Made by a program: the position numbers and the translations under genes. 64,000 bases of DNA from Riemerella anatipestifer. Lineage in GTDB: Bacteria; Bacteroidota; Bacteroidia; Flavobacteriales; Weeksellaceae. The notes under the pieces were generated by a model that had not been told where the DNA came from, made no database searches, and was given only the letters and a program-made list of their open reading frames with translations. Below are positions 35,142-44,886 of the stretch, one piece after another (the first letter of the stretch is position 1; every line of letters starts with the position of its first letter). The stretch lies in the NCBI RefSeq assembly GCF_009670965.2, contig NZ_CP073239.1, positions 868,001 through 932,000 of the forward strand, given 5' to 3'.

Positions 35142-35562
35142 TATGGATAAGTATGTTAATATCTTTTAATTCTATTGTGGATAAGATATAAAAACTAAGT
35201 CTTAGAATTTTAAAATATTTTTCATATTGCTACATTTTGAAACATTATCCAAATCAAATTTTATTTTTTTGAGGGAAGATTTTTAAAGTTTTTCCATGTA
35301 ATAATTATCCCAAACCATACTAGTTTATAATTATCCACATTATGTTAGTAAGCACTCAAAAAGGTTAATTTATAAGTCTTTACATTGTCTATAAAATGTT
35401 AATTAAGTACCTATGATGTGTGATGAAAAATAAGCGAAATATTTATCCACAAAATCACAACACTTAACAACATACAACAATCTTCTTTTTATAAATATAT
35501 ATCTAAAAAATAATGTTATTGATGAATGTTGCTCGTGTGGATTGTGAAATATTTGTGGCTAA
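35142..35562. other. Candidate chromosome replication origin (oriC) with DnaA boxes
   Basis: This lies inside a 743-bp gene-free, very AT-rich gap (34886-35628). Perfect DnaA boxes TTATCCACA: 35176-35184 (minus), 35331-35339 (plus), 35443-35451 (plus). One-mismatch boxes: 35142-35150 (minus), 35245-35253 (plus), 35554-35562 (minus). Weaker two-mismatch copies are at 35305-35313 and 35536-35544. AT-rich tracts between them could serve as the unwinding element. dnaA is not in the window, which does not exclude an origin in Bacteroidota. Two parS sites 10-12 kb away support an origin-proximal position. Confidence 0.65.
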
Positions 35563-35590
35563 AATTTTAGTTTTTCAGACAGATAAATCT

Positions 35591-35598
35591 TAAATTTG
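35591..35598 (+). promoter_or_regulatory. -7 element of pgk
   Basis: TAAATTTG fits TAnnTTTG, 31 bases before ATG 35629. No TTG at -33. Confidence 0.4.
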
Positions 35599-35628
35599 TG
35601 AGTCGTTAAAAATTAAATAGAAGTAATT

Positions 35629-36819
35629 ATGAAAACCATTAAAGACTATAATTTCCAAGGGAAAAGAGCCGTTATAAGAGTGGATTTTAATGTACCTCAA
35701 AACGAAAAACTAGAAGTTACAGATAATACTAGAATACAAGCCGCAAAGCCTAGTATAGATAAAATACTTAACGATGGTGGTTCGGTGGTTATCCTAACCC
35801 ATCTAGGGCGCCCTAAAGGACAAGCAAACGAGCAGTTTTCTCTAAAACATATTCTTCCAGAAGTTTCTAAAGTATTAGGTAGAGAAGTTAAGTTTTGTCC
35901 CGTAACAGTAGGAGAGGAGGCAGAAAAAATGACCGCCGAATTAAAAGCAGGAGAAGTATTATTGATGGAGAATGTGCGTTTCTACGAAGGAGAAGAAAAA
36001 GGAGATAAAGCCTTTGCAGAATCACTTTCTAAATTAGGAGATGCTTATGTAAATGATGCCTTTGGTACTGCCCACAGAGAACATGCTTCTACGGCGGTTA
36101 TTGCAGAGTTTTTTCCTTCAACTAAGTTTTTCGGTTTGTTGATGGAGAAGGAGCTAGAAGCTATAGATAAAGTATTAGGTTCTGGAGAAAGACCAGTAAC
36201 TGCTATACTTGGAGGTTCTAAAGTTTCTACCAAAATTACCATTATAGAAAATATATTACCAGCCGTAGATAACCTTATTATAGGAGGAGGTATGGCATTT
36301 ACATTTATTAAAGCCCAAGGAGGACAAATAGGAAATTCTTTGGTAGAAGAAGATAAGATGAGCCTAGCTTTAGAAATTTTACAAAAAGCAGAACAGCAGA
36401 ATGTAAAAGTTTATCTACCCGTAGATGTGATAGCTGCGGATAGTTTTAGCAACGAGGCAGAAACTCAAGAAGTAGATTCTAACGAAATACTAGAAGGTTG
36501 GATGGGCTTAGATGTAGGAGCAAGAACTAGAGCACTTAATAATGATGTTATTATGAATTCTAGAACGATACTTTGGAATGGTCCATTAGGAGTATTTGAA
36601 ATGTCTAATTTCTCTGCGGGTACAGAAGCCTTAGGAGACAGCATTGCAGAGGCAACTAAACAAGGTGCATTCTCATTAGTAGGTGGAGGAGATAGTGTGG
36701 CATTCGTAAAGCAGTTTAATTATTCTGATAAAGTATCTTATGTTTCTACAGGAGGCGGAGCTATGTTAGAGTCATTAGAAGGGTTAGAGCTTCCAGGGGT
36801 AGCAGCTATCAATAAATAA
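35629..36819 (+). CDS. pgk: Phosphoglycerate kinase
   Basis: A 396-residue glycolytic enzyme transferring phosphate between 1,3-bisphosphoglycerate and ADP. The N-domain substrate motif RAVIRVDFNVP is at about 13-23, HLGRPKG follows, and LGGSKVSTKI is in the hinge/nucleotide region. The nucleotide loop GGGDSVAFV and the C-terminal STGGGAMLESLEG are intact. Length is normal. It is the first gene to the right of the proposed oriC and reads away from it. Confidence 0.97.
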   Translation: MKTIKDYNFQGKRAVIRVDFNVPQNEKLEVTDNTRIQAAKPSIDKILNDGGSVVILTHLGRPKGQANEQFSLKHILPEVSKVLGREVKFCPVTVGEEAEKMTAELKAGEVLLMENVRFYEGEEKGDKAFAESLSKLGDAYVNDAFGTAHREHASTAVIAEFFPSTKFFGLLMEKELEAIDKVLGSGERPVTAILGGSKVSTKITIIENILPAVDNLIIGGGMAFTFIKAQGGQIGNSLVEEDKMSLALEILQKAEQQNVKVYLPVDVIAADSFSNEAETQEVDSNEILEGWMGLDVGARTRALNNDVIMNSRTILWNGPLGVFEMSNFSAGTEALGDSIAEATKQGAFSLVGGGDSVAFVKQFNYSDKVSYVSTGGGAMLESLEGLELPGVAAINK

Positions 36820-36878
36820 TAAAAAAGGAATACTTTTTGTAATAACAGAGACAAATTAATTTAATTAAATAAAAAACT

Positions 36879-37379
36879 ATGAAAAAATCAATTTTAAGTT
36901 TAGTATTGGTAGGAGCAGCATTAGCTTTCACTTCTTGTTGTAAAGATAAATGTGAAAAAAGTTGCAAAGAAACTTGCGAAAAGAAAGAAGCTGTTGCTAG
37001 TGATAGCGCTAAAGTAGAAAACCAAGAAGTTGCTACAGTAGTTGCTGAAAATGTTTTAACTCAAAATGTAGGTAAGTATCCTAAAGATTTAGGACTTCTT
37101 GATAAGAGTGATTTATCTGAAAGAATTAAAACATTAACAGGAGATAAATACGCTGAAATTGTAGCTAACTTTAATGTAGAAACACCAGTAGTATCTGAAA
37201 ATGATGTATATAAAACTACAGGTTGTAAAAAGAATAGTTGTTCGGATTATATGACTACTATTTTATACGATAAGAAAAATGATAACCTTAATGTACTAGT
37301 TACAAGCAACGATGCTGTAGTTAAAGAATACAATGAGAAAGGAAAAATAAATTATACAGAAACATTAAAGTCTAAATAA
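36879..37379 (+). CDS. Cys-rich lipoprotein with an Ivy-like C-terminal motif
   Basis: A 166-residue putative lipoprotein; lipid Cys probably C20 (FTSC). An N-terminal segment with five further Cys in 21-33 (CKDKCEKSCKETC) is followed by a linker and a domain of about 110 residues. GCKKNSCSDYMTTILYDKK (115-133) has the C-x4-C loop followed by a strand, as in Ivy-type lysozyme inhibitors (CKPHDC in E. coli Ivy). Lysozyme inhibition is an inference. Alternative: unknown lipoprotein. It is 59 bases after pgk, with a terminator downstream. Confidence 0.5.
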   Translation: MKKSILSLVLVGAALAFTSCCKDKCEKSCKETCEKKEAVASDSAKVENQEVATVVAENVLTQNVGKYPKDLGLLDKSDLSERIKTLTGDKYAEIVANFNVETPVVSENDVYKTTGCKKNSCSDYMTTILYDKKNDNLNVLVTSNDAVVKEYNEKGKINYTETLKSK

Positions 37380-37401
37380 TTTATCTTATCACTGAAAATA
37401 A

Positions 37402-37427
37402 AATAGACCTCAGAAATGAGGTCTATT
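37402..37427. terminator. Bidirectional terminator between lipoprotein and add
   Basis: AATAGACCTC (37402-37411) pairs perfectly with GAGGTCTATT (37418-37427) around a 6-base loop. Confidence 0.8.
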
Positions 37428-37433
37428 GTGTTA

Positions 37434-38438
37434 TTAAACACTAAAATTCTCTACTTGGGAAAGATATTTATGTTTTTCAGTTTCTGGGAGGAAAGAGTAT
37501 TTAAAACTATTACTTACTAGAGTTTTAATATCATTTTGGTTTAAATCTAAGGCATTTGCAGTTTGTATAAAGTTTTCGTTGAGATAACCTCCAAAGTAAG
37601 CAGGGTCATCAGAATTAACGGTAACTTTAAGCCCTAACTCAAGCATTTTTTTAAGTGGGTGGCTATCTAGATTTTCTACCACTTTAAGCTCCAAGTTAGA
37701 GAGCGGACATACCGTGAGAGCCATTTCGGTTTCTACCAATCTATTTATCAACTTTTCATCAGATAAGCAGTTATTTCCGTGGTCTATTCTTTTTATTTTG
37801 ATAAGGTCTAGAGCTTCCCATATATATTCAGCTGGACCTTCCTCTCCAGCGTGAGCTACAGGGATATAACCTTCCTTTACAGAGGCTTCAAAAACTCTTT
37901 GGAATTTAGAAGGTGGGTTACCTCTTTCCGAAGAATCTAATCCCACAGCAGTGATTAGAGGTTTGTAAGGAAGAGATTGCTCCAGAGTTTCAAAAGCATC
38001 TTCTTCAGAAAGATGTCTTAGATAACTCATTATGAGTAGGGAAGAGATGCCATATTTGCTTTGAGCTTCCTCTCTTGCTTTTTGGATACCACCGATAACT
38101 GTCCCAAACGAAACGCCTCTTTTAGTGTGGGTTTGAGGGTCGAACATAATTTCTGTATGCACAATGTTTTCTTCTGCACACTTATTAAAATAAGCCATTG
38201 TAAGTTCGTAGAAGTCTTGCTCGTGGAGAAGCACACTTGCCCCTGCATAATAAATATCTAAAAAGTCTTGAAGACAAGAAAACTGATAGGCTTTCTTGAC
38301 TTCCTCTACCGTTTGATAAGGAATTTTAACTTGGTTTCTTTGGGCTATTTTGAACATTAGTTCTGGTTGAAAACTTCCTTCGATATGGAGGTGAAGTTCT
38401 GCCTTGGGTATTTTTTTAATGTATTCTGTGATGTTCAT
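37434..38438 (-). CDS. add: Adenosine deaminase family enzyme
   Basis: A 334-residue zinc hydrolase deaminating adenosine (or adenine in close relatives). The HxH zinc ligands are H16 and H18 in ELHLHIEGSF; VAHAGEEGP carries the third His and the catalytic Glu, IDHGNN the His acting on the base, and VNSDDPAYFGG the final Asp ligand. Length and motifs fit the family. Adenine deaminase specificity is possible, as the two are close. Monocistronic. Confidence 0.85.
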   Translation of the reverse strand: MNITEYIKKIPKAELHLHIEGSFQPELMFKIAQRNQVKIPYQTVEEVKKAYQFSCLQDFLDIYYAGASVLLHEQDFYELTMAYFNKCAEENIVHTEIMFDPQTHTKRGVSFGTVIGGIQKAREEAQSKYGISSLLIMSYLRHLSEEDAFETLEQSLPYKPLITAVGLDSSERGNPPSKFQRVFEASVKEGYIPVAHAGEEGPAEYIWEALDLIKIKRIDHGNNCLSDEKLINRLVETEMALTVCPLSNLELKVVENLDSHPLKKMLELGLKVTVNSDDPAYFGGYLNENFIQTANALDLNQNDIKTLVSNSFKYSFLPETEKHKYLSQVENFSV

Positions 38439-38693
38439 AATATTTTATTTTAAATAAAAAAGGGAACAAATGTAGTGATTTTGAGTATTTATATTATTAA
38501 AAAACTGATATTATTACTTTATTTCACTGACTTTTGTACTTGTTTTTTTGGAAAAATTAAATAGTGATGAGCGAAAGTATTGTAAGTACAGTGATTTAGC
38601 GATAAATAAAAATTTGCATAATAGACACATAATGTATAAATTGCGACAGCTTAATTTTATAATAGGAACTGTATTAACATAAATTTTGACATT

Positions 38694-41639
38694 ATGAAGA
38701 AAACAATTATTACTGTTTTTTCTTTGTCGTTGGTGCTTTGTGGAAACGAAGTCTATGGACAAAGGAAAAAAGATTCTACGAAAACAAGAGAAATTGAGGA
38801 AGTAGTAGTAGTGGCTTATGGTAAGCAAAGGAAAGAAACGGTAGTAGGAGCAAATGCCGAAATTAAAGCAAAAGATTTAGCTCAAAGGTCTTTAACTAAC
38901 GTGGCTCAAGCTCTAGATGGGGCTACACCTGGGGTGCAAGTTTCTACAAGTACGGGACAACCTGGAAGTGGTCCAGCAATTACAATCAGAGGATTTAGTT
39001 CTATAGGCTCAAATAATAGTCCTTTGTTTATAGTAGATGGAACTGTTTATAACGGAAATATAGCCAATATAAACCCTGATGATATAGAATCATTAAATAT
39101 ATTAAAAGATGCGGCTTCAACTTCTTTATATGGATCTAGTGCGGCTAATGGAGTAGTTATGATTACTACTAAAAAGGGAAAAAGAGGAAAATCTCAGTTT
39201 AATTTTAGTGCAAGTACTGGTATCTCTATGAGGTCTATTCCTGAATATGATCGATTGAATGCAGCTCAGTATTATCCAATAGTATGGGAAGCTATAAGAA
39301 ATGGGCAAATTTATAGCCCTAGTAATTCAATGTCATTAGCGGATGCTAATGCGTACGCTTCTAGAACATTGATACCTGATGTTCTGAAGAATAATGTATA
39401 TAATGTTGCTGATGATCAATTAGTAATAGATGGAGTTTTAAACCCTAATGCATCTTTAAAATATGATGATTTAGATTGGCAAAAGGAATTTTTTAAGGTA
39501 GGTATGAGACAAAACTATGATTTCAATTATAGTGGAGGAACAGATAAAACTACTTACTATGCATCATTTGGATATCTTAAGGAAGATGCTTACGCTTTGA
39601 GTTCAGACTATGAAAGAATTTCAGCTAGATTAAATATAGATACTCAAGTTAAAGATTGGTTTAAGGTAGGTACTAATTTGGCTTATTCAAATTCATTTTC
39701 TAACCAAGCTATAGATGGAGTAGATAATAATAATTCTTATGTTAATCCATTTAATTGGACTAGAAATATAGGACCTATTTATAGTGTTTATGCCCATGAC
39801 CCAATCACTGGAGGATATATATATGATAAAGAAGGTAATCGTATCTATGATGCAGGAGATAAGAGAGGAGCAGGTGCAGCTGGAGGTAGACATGTCATTC
39901 AAGAAACATTACTGAATAGAAATTATGATAAAATATATAATGTTAACTCAAGGTTTTTTGGAGAGTTTAAATTGTTACCAGAATTAACATTTACTACCAA
40001 TGTAGGTTATGACTTGAGAAATTATAAAGGAATAGCCTATCGTAATAAAATTATAGGTGATGCAGTACCTAATGGGGCGGCATCAAGAACTGTTACAGAA
40101 TCACGTACAATTACCTTTAATCAGTTACTTAATTATGATAAATCTTTTGGACGTCATAATTTGAATGTATTATTGGGACACGAAAATATTTCTTACAAAT
40201 ATGAGTATGTTTATGGTCGTAAGACAAATCAGGTAGTTGATGGGAATGATGAGTTAGTTAATTTTGTAACACCTACCAATTTAACTTCTTATGATATGAT
40301 TTTACCTAAGGAATCCTACTTTTCTAGGTTAAACTATGATTATAGCAGAAAGTATTTACTTTCTGCCTCTATTAGAAGGGATGGATCTGCTAGATTTCAT
40401 AAAGATATCCGTTGGGCTACATTTTGGTCATTAGGGGCAGGATGGAGAATAGACCAAGAGAATTTCTTAAAGGGTAATTCTACAATAAGTCAATTAAAGC
40501 TTAGAGGATCTTATGGGCAAGTGGGTAATGATGGTAGTTATAGTACAGATGTATCTTATTATGCTTGGCAACCTCTCTATAGTTTAGGTTATAACAATGG
40601 AGATTATGCAGGAGTAATGATAAATAGTGTAGGTAATCCACAGTTAACATGGGAGAGCAATACACAATTAGATTTTGCTTTAGAGTTTGGTTTATTTAAT
40701 AATAGAGTAACAGGTAGTGTAGAATATTATAAGAGAGGAACAGATGGCCTTATCTTATCTGTGCCAAAACCAGAATCTTCAGGTATTAGTACTCGAGATG
40801 AAAATACAGGAGCTTTAGTAAACTCGGGGATAGAGATAGCACTTAATATGGATATCATTAGAACAAATAACTTCAAATGGAATCTAAATATTAATGCTTC
40901 CACTCTAAATAATGAAATTACTAAATTTCCTCAGGAGGAAAGAATAGTTGGAACTAAAAAATATATGGTAGGAAAATCTATATATGACTACTGGTTAAGA
41001 CAATGGTATGGAGTAGATCCTGCCGATGGTATGGGGTTATTCTATGCTTCCGATGAAGCTATAGCTAAAGGAGGAACTACTCTTAGAGAAATAAATGGAG
41101 TAAAAGTAACTACAAACCATAATGATGCAAAGTATGACTATTCGGGAAGTGCTATTCCTAAGCTTTTCGGTAGTTTCGGAACTATGTTTAAGTATAAATC
41201 AGTCTCTTTATCAGCATTATTCACTTACCAATTAGGGGGTAAGACTTATGATACTAATTATGCAGGTCTTATGAGTGCTTATCCTCAGGGAGATGCACTT
41301 AGTACAGATATACTTAGGAGATGGCAAAATCCAGGAGATATAACAGATGTACCTAGATTAGATGCATCTAATTATCAAAGTGTAGGAGTAGGTTCTAGCA
41401 GATGGTTAGTTAGTTCAGATTATATTACTTTAAGACAAGTAACATTATCTTATGATATGCCTAGAGAGATTGTAAATCCGATAGGAGTTAACAATCTTAA
41501 GATATTTGTTAATGGAGAAAATATATGGTCGAAAACGGCTAGAAAAGGTTTAGAACCCGCACAAAGTTTTACAGGTGTCACAGCTAATAGATTCACACCT
41601 GCTAGAATTATTAGTTTTGGTTTTTCTACTAATTTTTAA
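38694..41639 (+). CDS. SusC/RagA-type TonB-dependent outer-membrane transporter
   Basis: A 981-residue transporter taking up polymers or peptides across the outer membrane with TonB energy. Signal peptide (1-22, ending VYGQ); TonB-box-like EEVVVVAYG (35-43); plug domain with GATPGVQV, ITIRGFSSIGSNN and PLFIVDG; 22-strand barrel ending GFSTNF. The N-terminal carboxypeptidase-regulatory-like domain common in SusC proteins is missing, so this is a short form. The SusD gene follows after 21 bases. The substrate is unknown; no glycosidases are nearby. Confidence 0.92.
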   Translation: MKKTIITVFSLSLVLCGNEVYGQRKKDSTKTREIEEVVVVAYGKQRKETVVGANAEIKAKDLAQRSLTNVAQALDGATPGVQVSTSTGQPGSGPAITIRGFSSIGSNNSPLFIVDGTVYNGNIANINPDDIESLNILKDAASTSLYGSSAANGVVMITTKKGKRGKSQFNFSASTGISMRSIPEYDRLNAAQYYPIVWEAIRNGQIYSPSNSMSLADANAYASRTLIPDVLKNNVYNVADDQLVIDGVLNPNASLKYDDLDWQKEFFKVGMRQNYDFNYSGGTDKTTYYASFGYLKEDAYALSSDYERISARLNIDTQVKDWFKVGTNLAYSNSFSNQAIDGVDNNNSYVNPFNWTRNIGPIYSVYAHDPITGGYIYDKEGNRIYDAGDKRGAGAAGGRHVIQETLLNRNYDKIYNVNSRFFGEFKLLPELTFTTNVGYDLRNYKGIAYRNKIIGDAVPNGAASRTVTESRTITFNQLLNYDKSFGRHNLNVLLGHENISYKYEYVYGRKTNQVVDGNDELVNFVTPTNLTSYDMILPKESYFSRLNYDYSRKYLLSASIRRDGSARFHKDIRWATFWSLGAGWRIDQENFLKGNSTISQLKLRGSYGQVGNDGSYSTDVSYYAWQPLYSLGYNNGDYAGVMINSVGNPQLTWESNTQLDFALEFGLFNNRVTGSVEYYKRGTDGLILSVPKPESSGISTRDENTGALVNSGIEIALNMDIIRTNNFKWNLNINASTLNNEITKFPQEERIVGTKKYMVGKSIYDYWLRQWYGVDPADGMGLFYASDEAIAKGGTTLREINGVKVTTNHNDAKYDYSGSAIPKLFGSFGTMFKYKSVSLSALFTYQLGGKTYDTNYAGLMSAYPQGDALSTDILRRWQNPGDITDVPRLDASNYQSVGVGSSRWLVSSDYITLRQVTLSYDMPREIVNPIGVNNLKIFVNGENIWSKTARKGLEPAQSFTGVTANRFTPARIISFGFSTNF

Positions 41640-41660
41640 TTTTTTAATAAGCATACAACA

Positions 41661-43124
41661 ATGAAAAAATTTTTAATATATACGTGTTTTTTAGGAGCAT
41701 TTTTAACTGCAGAATCTTGTAGAGACTCTTATCTTGACACAGTTCCTACTAGTGATATTTCAGCAGAAAGCATTACTCAAACAGCAGATAACATGATGCT
41801 TTCTATAAATGGTATGCATAGAAGTATGTATACTAGACAGGATAGCCAAGGACAATCAGGGCAATCAGGTATTATGATTATAATGGATGCCTTAGGGGAT
41901 GATTTAGTATTTCCTAGCGTGGGTAATAGTTGGTATATATCTTCTGTAAGATGGTTGGGTCATCAAGATGAAAATTCTTCTGATGCTCTATATCCTTGGA
42001 AGTTTTATTATAAACTTATAAGAAATGCTAATGTTTTGATAAAAGATGGTAATGATGCTTCAGGGAGTGAAGTTACTAAAAAGAACGCTCTAGGTCAAGC
42101 TTATGCCTTTAGAGCATTTTGTCATTTTCAATTAGTACAATTATATGCTAAGAGATATGATGGAACACCCAATCCTAAGGGTATTCCATTAAGATTAGAA
42201 CCTACTGATGATCCACTAGCAAGATCTTCAGTAGAGGAAGTTTATAAACAAATTAATGCTGATTTAGATAAATCAATAGAGCTTTTAAACGGAATTAGTA
42301 GAGTACATAAGTCACACTTTAATGTTGAAGTAGTAAGAGGTATCAAAGCAAGAGTAGCACTGGTTTTAGGAAATTACAAAGAGGCTGCCGAGCAGGCAAA
42401 ACTAGCAAGACAAGGTTTTACTTTAATGAGCAATAGTACTTACAAGGCTGGTTTTAACAGCTTAGATAATCCAGAATGGATTTGGGGTAGCTCTATTAAA
42501 GAAGATCAAACAGCCTATTTTGCTAATTTCGGGGCTTATATGTCTAGAAATTTTAGTTCTACTAATATCAGACAGAATCCAAAGGCTATGAATAAGTTGC
42601 TTTACAGCAAATTTCCTAGCACAGATGTGAGAACGCAAGTAGTGGATCCTACAGGAAAACACCTAAGTTTAAGTTTACCTTCCAATTTTGCTAAGTACCC
42701 TTATACCAGTCAAAAATTCTTAGCAGTAGGTACTGGAGATAGTAGAATGGATGTGCCTTATATGAGAGCTGCTGAAATGTATTTAATAGAAGCAGAGGCT
42801 CTAGCAAGATTAGGCAAAGAACCTGAATCTAAGGTTGTATTTACCGAATTTTCTAAAAACAGAAATCCAGCTTATGTAGCTACTACTGCTACAGGAGAAG
42901 CTTATATCAACGAAATATTAGACAGCCGCCGTATAGAACTGTGGGGAGAAGGCTTTAGATTTTTAGATTTAAAGAGACTTAACCAACCTCTTAACAGAAC
43001 AGGCAGCAATCATAATAGTGTTGTAGTTAATAATGTATTTGAGGTATCAGCAGGGGACTCTCGTTGGACTTTCTTGATACCTAGAAGGGAGTTAAATGCA
43101 AATCCTCTTCTCGAACAGAATTAA
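41661..43124 (+). CDS. SusD/RagB-type surface lipoprotein
   Basis: A 487-residue lipoprotein (lipid Cys at residue 20, AESC) that forms the lid of the SusC transporter and binds the substrate. TPR-like helices are typical of the family (ALGQAYAFRAFCHFQLVQLY, VVRGIKARVALVLGNYKEAA), with RRIELWGEGFRFLDLKRL near the C-terminus, the classic SusD signature. It is paired with the SusC gene and ends at a strong terminator. Confidence 0.92.
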   Translation: MKKFLIYTCFLGAFLTAESCRDSYLDTVPTSDISAESITQTADNMMLSINGMHRSMYTRQDSQGQSGQSGIMIIMDALGDDLVFPSVGNSWYISSVRWLGHQDENSSDALYPWKFYYKLIRNANVLIKDGNDASGSEVTKKNALGQAYAFRAFCHFQLVQLYAKRYDGTPNPKGIPLRLEPTDDPLARSSVEEVYKQINADLDKSIELLNGISRVHKSHFNVEVVRGIKARVALVLGNYKEAAEQAKLARQGFTLMSNSTYKAGFNSLDNPEWIWGSSIKEDQTAYFANFGAYMSRNFSSTNIRQNPKAMNKLLYSKFPSTDVRTQVVDPTGKHLSLSLPSNFAKYPYTSQKFLAVGTGDSRMDVPYMRAAEMYLIEAEALARLGKEPESKVVFTEFSKNRNPAYVATTATGEAYINEILDSRRIELWGEGFRFLDLKRLNQPLNRTGSNHNSVVVNNVFEVSAGDSRWTFLIPRRELNANPLLEQN

Positions 43125-43132
43125 TGTTATAA

Positions 43133-43162
43133 AAAAACACCCTAAATTTTTAGGGTGTTTTT
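43133..43162. terminator. Bidirectional terminator after the SusCD pair
   Basis: AAAACACCCTAAA pairs with TTTAGGGTGTTTT around a very short loop, with A and T runs outside; it lies between converging SusD and M28 genes. Confidence 0.85.
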
Positions 43163-43195
43163 ATTTTATAACACTTATAAAAGCTATGATTATCG

Positions 43196-44749
43196 TTAAA
43201 ACCCTCCTTTACGAGTAGGCTCTTTAATTTCAGGCCATTCGTATTGTTTTCCTGTAGTTGGGTTGATTGGTAAAACCATCTTTTCACGATTGCTTTGTTC
43301 AGGGTCTTCACTCGCCATATAGGTCATTGTAGCGATGAGTGCCACATTGTGCTTTAAATCATCAAAAACTATTTTATCGTAAGTATCTCTATTGGTATGC
43401 CAAGTATAAGTACCGTATGACCAGTTTAAAGAGCCTAGCATAAAGGCTGGTACACCAGCGGCTACAAAAGAAACATGGTCGCTACTTCCGCCACTTGCAG
43501 AGCCAGGGAAGGTGTATTTTAATTCCTTTTTGATGTATTCAGGTGCAGGAGCAATCCATTTTTGGAGGTAATTGTAGGCGTGCACAAAGCCCGAACCATT
43601 GATGTATTGTATCCTACCAGTACCGTTGTCTTGGTTAAAAACAGCTTGTATTTTAGGTAATTTATCTTTGTTATCCGATACGAAAGCACGGCTGCCATTT
43701 AGCCCTTGTTCCTCGCTTCCCCATAGACCAACTATAATAGTTCTTTTAGGGTTAGGATAGTATTTTTTGAGGATACGAGCTACCTCCATCATAGTAATAA
43801 CGCCAGTACCATTATCCACCGCACCAGATGCACCGTCCCAAGAATCTATGTGGGCAGACAAGATAACATATTCGTCTTTATGAGTAGTACCAGGGAGCTC
43901 TGCTATTGTATTGAAAGTTTTAGCAGTGCCGTGGTTTTTACTTTGAACATTTAGATTGATTTTAGGGCGGTCGCCATATTGTACCATTCTGTAAAGCTGA
44001 CCATAATCTTCTAACGCAATATCTACAACAGGAATTTTAGATGTGGTAGCATTGAAAATTCTACTAACCCCAAACCCACCACTCCAAGTGGAGGTAACGA
44101 TGCCTACTGCACCTGCTTCCTCGATAGGTTTCTGAATAGTGCGTGCTGTATGGTCAATGGTTTTCATAGAAGCAGCCCACTCTTTATTTCTTTTTTCAGA
44201 TTCTTCCTTATATTTTTTGTAGGATTCTTCTGTAGCATATTCTTTCCAGTTATAATCAGGTCTTCCGCTAGGTTCGTATGGGCTAATCATTACAATTTTT
44301 CCCTTTACCCCTTTTAAAAAAGTATCAAACTCGGCTTTGGTTTTAAATACAGGCATTGTAATAAGTTCTGCTTCCACTCCATTTTTTGTTGTAGCAGGGC
44401 TGAATGCCAGTTGTCTCCCTTCCAAAGATTTGATGTAAGGCTGTGTAAGGGTGATTTGAGAAGTACCTCTTTCCCAAGAACGCCACTCGCCCCAAGGTTC
44501 ATTTTTTGCTGAAATTCCCCAAGATTTGAATTGGTTTACCGCCCAATTGTGAGCTTGTTGCATTTTTGGGCTTCCTACCAATCTTGGTCCTATTTTATCA
44601 ATTAGCTCGTATCCTAGTTTTTCTAATTGAGAATTTTGATAGGTTTCATTTATCATTTTTTCTACAATAGGGTGGGAGGTTTGAGCGAAGGCTACTGTCG
44701 TGATAGAAAACAACAAAGTAGCACTCATAGATTTTAAAGTACACTTCAT
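43196..44749 (-). CDS. M28-family zinc aminopeptidase, secreted
   Basis: A 517-residue exported peptidase (signal peptide ending TVAFAQ). A PA-like insert domain lies at about 120-270. The catalytic domain has VILSAHIDSWDGASGAVDNG (His and bridging Asp), GLWGSEEQGLNGS (catalytic Glu and metal Glu), and a C-terminal TWHTNRDTYDK with the last His. The family removes N-terminal residues using two zinc ions. Its convergent position beside a SusCD pair suggests peptide scavenging, an inference. No T9SS tail is visible, so it is probably periplasmic. Confidence 0.88.
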   Translation of the reverse strand: MKCTLKSMSATLLFSITTVAFAQTSHPIVEKMINETYQNSQLEKLGYELIDKIGPRLVGSPKMQQAHNWAVNQFKSWGISAKNEPWGEWRSWERGTSQITLTQPYIKSLEGRQLAFSPATTKNGVEAELITMPVFKTKAEFDTFLKGVKGKIVMISPYEPSGRPDYNWKEYATEESYKKYKEESEKRNKEWAASMKTIDHTARTIQKPIEEAGAVGIVTSTWSGGFGVSRIFNATTSKIPVVDIALEDYGQLYRMVQYGDRPKINLNVQSKNHGTAKTFNTIAELPGTTHKDEYVILSAHIDSWDGASGAVDNGTGVITMMEVARILKKYYPNPKRTIIVGLWGSEEQGLNGSRAFVSDNKDKLPKIQAVFNQDNGTGRIQYINGSGFVHAYNYLQKWIAPAPEYIKKELKYTFPGSASGGSSDHVSFVAAGVPAFMLGSLNWSYGTYTWHTNRDTYDKIVFDDLKHNVALIATMTYMASEDPEQSNREKMVLPINPTTGKQYEWPEIKEPTRKGGF

Positions 44750-44886
44750 AGTCTTTAGTTTAAAATTACTCCGTGAAAATAAGAATTATTTTTTAGAGGT
44801 TATAATAGCTTCTGCATAATAAATTTTAAACTAAACCAAAAAACGGCAAAAAAACGACTTTAATAAATAGGGTAAAAATCCATTTT

